Of a stretch of DNA of 11,312 nucleotides, positions 7,536 through 11,312 are shown piece by piece. Origin of the DNA: Anaerolineales bacterium (GTDB taxonomy: Bacteria; Chloroflexota; Anaerolineae; Anaerolineales; Villigracilaceae). Position numbers and translations under genes: made by a program. Positions within the stretch are counted from its first letter, which is position 1. Every line of letters begins with the position of its first letter. The notes under the pieces were generated by a model. The model was not told the DNA's origin. It worked only from the letters and a program-made list of their open reading frames with translations, and did no database searches. The stretch is from the NCBI GenBank assembly GCA_028689195.1, contig JAQTWR010000058.1:1-11312 (forward strand), read 5' to 3'.

Positions 7536-7549
7536 GGCAAACTTTGAAC

Positions 7550-8491
7550 ATGAGCCCAGCCAAGAAAAAATCTTTGCCTGAAATTATATTGGAACAAGAG
7601 GGAATTGACTTTGCTTTGTTCGATGAAAACCTGAATCTTGAAATAAAAAGCGATAAGTTCGACGCGGGGACTCTGAAAAACGGAGCGCAGATTTCAGAAG
7701 TCGTTCCCGAGCTTGCCCAAATGGAAAATGCAATCCGCGCTTCTTTAAGTCAAGGGAACGAATTCCTCATTCAGCGTATCAACCGCCGTCAAAATGATAA
7801 AGACCTGTACATTGACCTGCGCCTGATTCCCTTTGAAGGCAAGGTCCTCGTGGTTGTGCGCGACGTATCCAGATACGGAATGTTGGAGCAAAGTATCATC
7901 CAGCAGCGCAACGAGACCATCCTGCTCAAAAGTCAAATTGAGAAATCATATAAGCGGTTGGAAGAGATTTCGGATTTGGATGATTTAACGAAGTTATTCA
8001 ACCGCCGCGCCGCGCGCCAATTGTTTAATTACAAATTGCAGCAAGCCCAAGCCAATAGCCAGCCATTAAGCGTCCTGTTTATTGATATGGATAATTTCAA
8101 AACAATCAACGACTGCTACGGACATGAAAACGGGGACGTGGCGTTAAAATTTACAGCCAACATCCTGCGAACGTATATCCGCATCGAAGATACAGCCATA
8201 CGCTGGGGAGGAGACGAGTTTGTGGTCATCTTAAGCGATTCGGCATACGAGGGCTCGCAGCGCGTTGCCAGCCTGTTGCTAGATATGTTCGACAAACACT
8301 CCGTCTACCTCTCGGACAATGAGAGTTTTCATATAAAAGCCAGCATTGGTATTTGCCAAGTCAGTCTCAATGCGCTCAAAACAGCGACCGCGCAGAGAAT
8401 CATCCGCGCCGCAGACCGCGCGATGTATATTTCCAAAGAAAAAGGCGGAAAACAAGTCACATGCATCGAGTTGGAGGATGCGGAAGAATGA
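7550..8491 (+). CDS. PAS-GGDEF diguanylate cyclase
   Basis: The product is 313 residues. Start ATG at 7550; a TTG two codons earlier is possible. Predicted to join two GTP into cyclic di-GMP. Residues about 8-108 form a PAS-like sensor (FALFDENLNLE, VVPELAQME, LIPFEGKVLVVVRDVS) with no obvious cofactor residue. A signalling helix (about 109-140) leads to the GGDEF domain (142-305): DDLTKLFNRR, metal Asp179 in FIDMDNFK, IND, YGHENGD, and an intact RWGGDEF with GGDEF at 220-224. RIED at 211-214, five residues before GGDEF, matches the RxxD inhibitory site, so product feedback is expected. There is no signal peptide or membrane helix, so it is cytoplasmic. The stop overlaps the next start as ATGA (8488-8491), indicating translational coupling. 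The sensor half is homologous to that of the next gene. Both features of an active enzyme are present; the ligand is unknown. Confidence 0.95.
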   Translation: MSPAKKKSLPEIILEQEGIDFALFDENLNLEIKSDKFDAGTLKNGAQISEVVPELAQMENAIRASLSQGNEFLIQRINRRQNDKDLYIDLRLIPFEGKVLVVVRDVSRYGMLEQSIIQQRNETILLKSQIEKSYKRLEEISDLDDLTKLFNRRAARQLFNYKLQQAQANSQPLSVLFIDMDNFKTINDCYGHENGDVALKFTANILRTYIRIEDTAIRWGGDEFVVILSDSAYEGSQRVASLLLDMFDKHSVYLSDNESFHIKASIGICQVSLNALKTATAQRIIRAADRAMYISKEKGGKQVTCIELEDAEE

Positions 8492-9519
8492 CTGAAACCC
8501 CGCCGCAATTAATCGAATTTATTCTGAAGAGTCAGTCCATTCAATATGCATTGTTCGATAACAACGGTCTGCTTTTATATGCAAGCGGCGAATTGGGAAT
8601 GTGGCTCTCAAAGGACGTTGTTGCGGGGCAAAGCCTGAGTCAATTGCTGCCCGAACTCAGCGGCATGACCGCCTCGATTCGATCTTCCATCCAGAGCGGC
8701 AAGAATGTAGAAATTAATCATGTCGCCCGCCCAAACTGGCACAAAGGAAGCGGGTACATGAGCCTGCAATTCCTGCCTTTTGAAGATAAAATTCTGCTGC
8801 TGGTCAAAGACACTTCCGCGCTGGGGAACGAAGAACAGCGCCTCATGCAGCGGCGCAATGAACTCGCCCTATTAAATGAACGACTGGAAAAAAAACAATC
8901 CCAGTTGTTAAACATCACAACCCGCTTCGTGCCAAAACAGGTATTTGAGGCGCTGATAAAAAACAGGAAAACGCCCACCATCACGGGAAGTCACCGCAAC
9001 GCAACCATTGTATTTGCCGACCTGCGCGGATTTAGCCGCTGGTCGCAGGAACGCGAACCCGAAGACGTTTTTCGGGTGATCAATCAATTGCTTGGGCAGG
9101 CGGTTCAAATTGCGGCGGCGCAGAACGGCACGCTGGATAAGTTTCTGGGCGACGGGTTTATGGCGCTCTTCAACGCGCCGCATAACCAGCCCGATCATAT
9201 CCAACGCGCGGTGCAGTTTGCAAAAGAAATCTGCCAACTAGAAAGCGACGGGCTGCGCTTCGGCGTCGGCGTTCACAGCGGAACGATCATCGCGGGCAAT
9301 ATCGGCGCGGATCAGGCGATGAACTACACCGCGCTGGGACATACCGTGAATCAGGCGAAGCGTCTCGAAGAATCCGCGCCGCCCGGCGAAGTGTTGATGA
9401 CGGAGATCGTCGCGCAAAATATTCGCGATCTGTATCAAACCGAGTTTTACGATAATCTGAAATTGGATGGGCTAAAAGACCCTGTTACCGTTTACCGTTT
9501 GGCGTTCAAAAAAGATTGA
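8488..9519 (+). CDS. PAS-class III adenylate cyclase (class IIIb type)
   Basis: The product is 343 residues from the ATG at 8488, which overlaps the preceding stop. Predicted to make cAMP from ATP. Residues about 6-110 are a PAS-like sensor closely resembling that of the upstream GGDEF protein (YALFDNNGLLLY, LLPELSGMTASIRSSI, FLPFEDKILLLVKDTS). A helix follows (EEQRLMQRRNELALLNERLE), then FVPKQVFEALI, and the cyclase homology domain at about 170-343. Catalytic residues: metal Asp178 in FADLRGFS, Lys218 and metal Asp222 in DKFLGDG, Asn288 and Arg292 in GHTVNQAKRLE. The second purine-specifying position is Thr281 (NYTALGH), where class IIIa enzymes have Asp; Thr is typical of class IIIb enzymes, many of which respond to bicarbonate/CO2. 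Lys plus Thr favours ATP over GTP. Cytoplasmic, acting as a homodimer by family rule. GTP use cannot be excluded from sequence alone. Confidence 0.93.
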   Translation: MTETPPQLIEFILKSQSIQYALFDNNGLLLYASGELGMWLSKDVVAGQSLSQLLPELSGMTASIRSSIQSGKNVEINHVARPNWHKGSGYMSLQFLPFEDKILLLVKDTSALGNEEQRLMQRRNELALLNERLEKKQSQLLNITTRFVPKQVFEALIKNRKTPTITGSHRNATIVFADLRGFSRWSQEREPEDVFRVINQLLGQAVQIAAAQNGTLDKFLGDGFMALFNAPHNQPDHIQRAVQFAKEICQLESDGLRFGVGVHSGTIIAGNIGADQAMNYTALGHTVNQAKRLEESAPPGEVLMTEIVAQNIRDLYQTEFYDNLKLDGLKDPVTVYRLAFKKD

Positions 9520-9575
9520 CGAAGTTCCAAACAGGCGAATTCCCCGCTTGTAATATATTCTTGAAAGAGGCAAGT

Positions 9576-9974
9576 ATGACCACATCCACAATCAACGAGC
9601 TTGAAAAACTACGAAACATTCTCTATGGCGAACAAATGCAGGAAGTCCACGAGCGTCTCGCCGCGCTGGAAAATAACCTGAACGCGCTGAATGAACAGAT
9701 CAACGGAAAGATCAACGCGCTTGATTCTGAAAATAAACAAATCGCCGCCGAGCAGCGTCAAAAATTAGAAGAGCAGGGACAAGGATTGGTGTCGCAAATC
9801 GAGAACCTTCGCAAGCAGGCGGAACACAACGCGCAGGAATCTAAAAAACGAGACGAAGCCTTGAAAAAAGAATTGCTCGACCTTGTCGCCAAATTGGAAT
9901 CGGGCAAGGTCGCCCGCGCCGAACTCGGTCAGGCGTTGACTGAAATAGGAAAATCAATTCAACATGCAAAATGA
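9576..9974 (+). CDS. Small coiled-coil protein of unknown function
   Basis: The product is 132 residues from the ATG at 9576, with GAGG at 9567-9570 five bases before it; a TTG start at 9516 lacks a binding site. It is almost wholly helical and charged, rich in Glu, Gln, Lys and Leu, with no Trp or Cys. Heptad-like spacing of Leu and Ile runs through residues 5-105 (ELEKLRNILYGEQM, ERLAALENNLNALNEQI, KKELLDLVAKLESGK). The first 25 residues resemble the start of the next protein (LR-x2-L, then Glu/Gln-rich helix), so the two may share a pairing module and form a mixed coiled coil. It has no signal peptide or membrane segment. Its stop overlaps the next start by 11 bases (9964-9974), so the two are probably co-translated. 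Function unknown; a scaffold or adaptor for the adjacent membrane protein is inference. Confidence 0.85.
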   Translation: MTTSTINELEKLRNILYGEQMQEVHERLAALENNLNALNEQINGKINALDSENKQIAAEQRQKLEEQGQGLVSQIENLRKQAEHNAQESKKRDEALKKELLDLVAKLESGKVARAELGQALTEIGKSIQHAK

Positions 9975-11312
9975 CCCGTCCGCTTCGGGCGAATTCGATC
10001 AACTGCGCGCCCTGTTGCTGACGCAGGAACGCGAACGCCTTGAAAGCATCGAACAAAAACTGAAAGAATTAAACCTGCGCGACGATCAATTGCGGGAAAT
10101 TCTCGACGAGTTGAAACGCCGGCACGAAGATACCGAGGCGCTCATCACGCGCATCACGCCGTCCATGTCTGGCATGGTGCGGCACACCATCCGCGATTCG
10201 GGCGGCGAGATGGCTGAGATTTTGGGACCCATCATGGGCGAAGCCATCCGCGTTCAAATCCGCGATTCGCGCGACGAGATGGTGGATACGCTCTACCCCA
10301 TCATCGGCGCGACCATTCAAAAAGCGCTGAATCAATTTACGCGCGAATTCCAGCGCAACATTGACGCGCGCCTGCGCTCCACGTTTGGTGCGGAAGGCAT
10401 GTTACGCACAATCTGGGCGCGGCTGCGCGGAGTTTCTGGCGCGGAACTTGCCATGCGCGACGCGCTCGCGTATGAAATCAGGGAAGTCTTTCTCATCCAC
10501 CGCGCATCTGGAATCTTAATCGCGCACAGTCACCCGGGAGAATTCCGCGCCGCCGACTCTGACCTCATCAGCGGCATGTTGACCGCCATCCGCGATTTCG
10601 CCAAAGACGCTTTTCGCGGAGAAGATGAATTGGACGAAATTCAATTTGGCGGCGACCAAGTCATCATCCAAAACGGAGCGCACGCCTACCTTGCGATGGT
10701 GGTTTCTGGCGTCGAGCCTGAAGGACTCCGCGCCGCGTTGAGCGAATTTGTATCCAATTTGCACGTTCGTTTCAATAGCGCCCTGCGCGATTTCAAAGGC
10801 GACGACAAAGACCTGCCAAACTTGCAGCCGCAGTTGGCGCAATTGAGTCGGGAACTCGGCAGGAACGAAGAGAAAAAAACGACGTCCCCGCAGCAAAAGC
10901 GATTTTATATCTTTGCAGGCGCAGCGGCTATATTAACCGTGGCGTTCATTTGCTTTTATTTATTATTTACGATCAAACTTTTGCCCGTCGCTTTTTCGCA
11001 GCCCACCGCAACGGCGCTCCCGCCAACAGCAACGCCGACGCTAACCGCTTCGCCAACGCCTACGTTTTTGCCTACCGCAACGAACACGCCGCTCCCCACC
11101 TCTACGCCTGTTATTATTATCTCTGGCGTTTCAAACGGTTCGATTTGGGTTCACGAAGAACCCATGCAAGGAAGCAAAACCGTCAACCTGCTTTTGAAAA
11201 ATACGGCGGTTAACATCCATGCCTTACAAGGAAATTGGGCGCTCGTTTCATGGACGGACGAAACAGGCGATCACAGCGGCTGGGTCATCGCAACATGGAT
11301 TCAACCAAGCCA
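9964..11312 (+). CDS. Transmembrane protein: coiled coil, longin-like domain, Thr/Pro linker, SH3-like domain (3' end outside window)
   Basis: Open to the window end, 449 residues visible. Start ATG at 9964 overlaps the previous gene; AGGA at 9947-9950 is a distant binding site. Order: coiled coil (about 10-62); two 23-residue amphipathic repeats (76-98 and 99-121); a helical region to 168; a globular domain at about 170-278 (EIREVFLIHRASGILIAHS, DSDLISGMLTAIRDFAKDAF, AYLAMVVSGV). That domain looks like the profilin-like longin/roadblock fold that binds small GTPases. It also resembles, from memory, a bacterial family that pairs such a region with C-terminal OmpA domains. Then comes one membrane helix (about 314-340) preceded by Lys-Arg, a Thr/Pro/Ala linker (344-383), and a bacterial SH3-like domain (384-449; SIWVHEEP, NWALVSW, SGWV), often a peptidoglycan or envelope binder. 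Topology: N-terminus inside, SH3 outside. It likely links the envelope to cytoplasmic GTPase signalling. The domain borders and the longin call are by eye. Confidence 0.85.
   Translation, partial: MQNDPSASGEFDQLRALLLTQERERLESIEQKLKELNLRDDQLREILDELKRRHEDTEALITRITPSMSGMVRHTIRDSGGEMAEILGPIMGEAIRVQIRDSRDEMVDTLYPIIGATIQKALNQFTREFQRNIDARLRSTFGAEGMLRTIWARLRGVSGAELAMRDALAYEIREVFLIHRASGILIAHSHPGEFRAADSDLISGMLTAIRDFAKDAFRGEDELDEIQFGGDQVIIQNGAHAYLAMVVSGVEPEGLRAALSEFVSNLHVRFNSALRDFKGDDKDLPNLQPQLAQLSRELGRNEEKKTTSPQQKRFYIFAGAAAILTVAFICFYLLFTIKLLPVAFSQPTATALPPTATPTLTASPTPTFLPTATNTPLPTSTPVIIISGVSNGSIWVHEEPMQGSKTVNLLLKNTAVNIHALQGNWALVSWTDETGDHSGWVIATWIQPS
10189..10326 (+). repeat. Tandem 23-residue protein repeat inside the longin-like membrane protein
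   Basis: Residues 76-98 and 99-121 align without gaps and are identical at 11 of 23 positions: IRDS, then EM, L, PI, G and I at matching places. Both units read as IRDSxxEMxxxLxPIxGxxI, an amphipathic helix with a central LxPI kink. The preceding segment (ITPSMSGMVRHT) may be a worn third copy. At the DNA level only short blocks such as ATCCGCGATTCG are shared, so the duplication is old or under protein-level selection. Confidence 0.7.

Noticed and set aside
9520..9575. Possible promoter before the coiled-coil gene (TTGACG at 9516, TAATAT at 9551)
   Set aside because: The spacing of about 29 bases is too long for a sigma-70 promoter, so the gene is more likely read from upstream.
10516..10896. 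- strand open frame of 126 residues
   Set aside because: It is opposite the longin-like gene, whose + strand frame is continuous to the window end with recognisable domains.
1..11312. tRNA, rRNA, CRISPR arrays, insertion sequences, attachment sites
   Set aside because: No cloverleaf, spaced direct repeats, transposase or terminal inverted repeats were seen in reading both strands.

Overview
The window is about 11.3 kb of ordinary, gene-dense bacterial chromosome that becomes a dense signalling locus in its right third. I read it as Chloroflexota, probably class Anaerolineae. This is inference from the GyrA type (no E. coli-style insert in the tower region), Thr/Pro-rich 'PTATPT' extracytoplasmic linkers, a lipobox protein carrying a glycosidase-like fold, and codon use rich in GCG/CGC. 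No marker gene settles the taxonomy. No rRNA, tRNA, CRISPR, IS element or phage module was seen, and no gene-free stretch exceeds about 140 bases.

Left part (1-3125, + strand): the 3' part of gyrA, closed by a hairpin-plus-T-run. Behind it lie a 47-residue single-helix membrane protein and a 228-residue seven-helix membrane protein of unknown function, in tandem. A perfect 19-bp hairpin with A and T runs on both sides (3155-3199) separates this unit from convergent genes.

Middle part (3228-7491, - strand, read right to left): a small Rab/Ras-like GTPase with its own weak terminator; the catalytic chain of a methylmalonyl-CoA mutase without its cobalamin-binding domain; and a large lipoprotein with a glycosidase-like barrel and C-terminal beta domains.

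Right part (7550-11312, + strand): divergent from the GTPase and sharing a 58-base intergenic region with it. It holds a PAS-GGDEF diguanylate cyclase, a PAS-class III nucleotide cyclase (ATGA overlap), a small coiled-coil protein, and an overlapping transmembrane protein cut by the window end. That last protein has a cytoplasmic coiled coil, a tandem 23-residue repeat, a longin/roadblock-like domain, one membrane helix, a Thr/Pro linker and an external SH3-like domain.

The two cyclases carry recognisably homologous sensor domains but make different second messengers (predicted c-di-GMP and cAMP). With the Rab-like GTPase and a membrane protein carrying a longin-like domain, the typical binding partner of small GTPases, the right third looks like a coherent but uncharacterised envelope-linked GTPase and second-messenger signalling system. 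The individual domains are well supported. The system-level link is inference from gene order and domain type.
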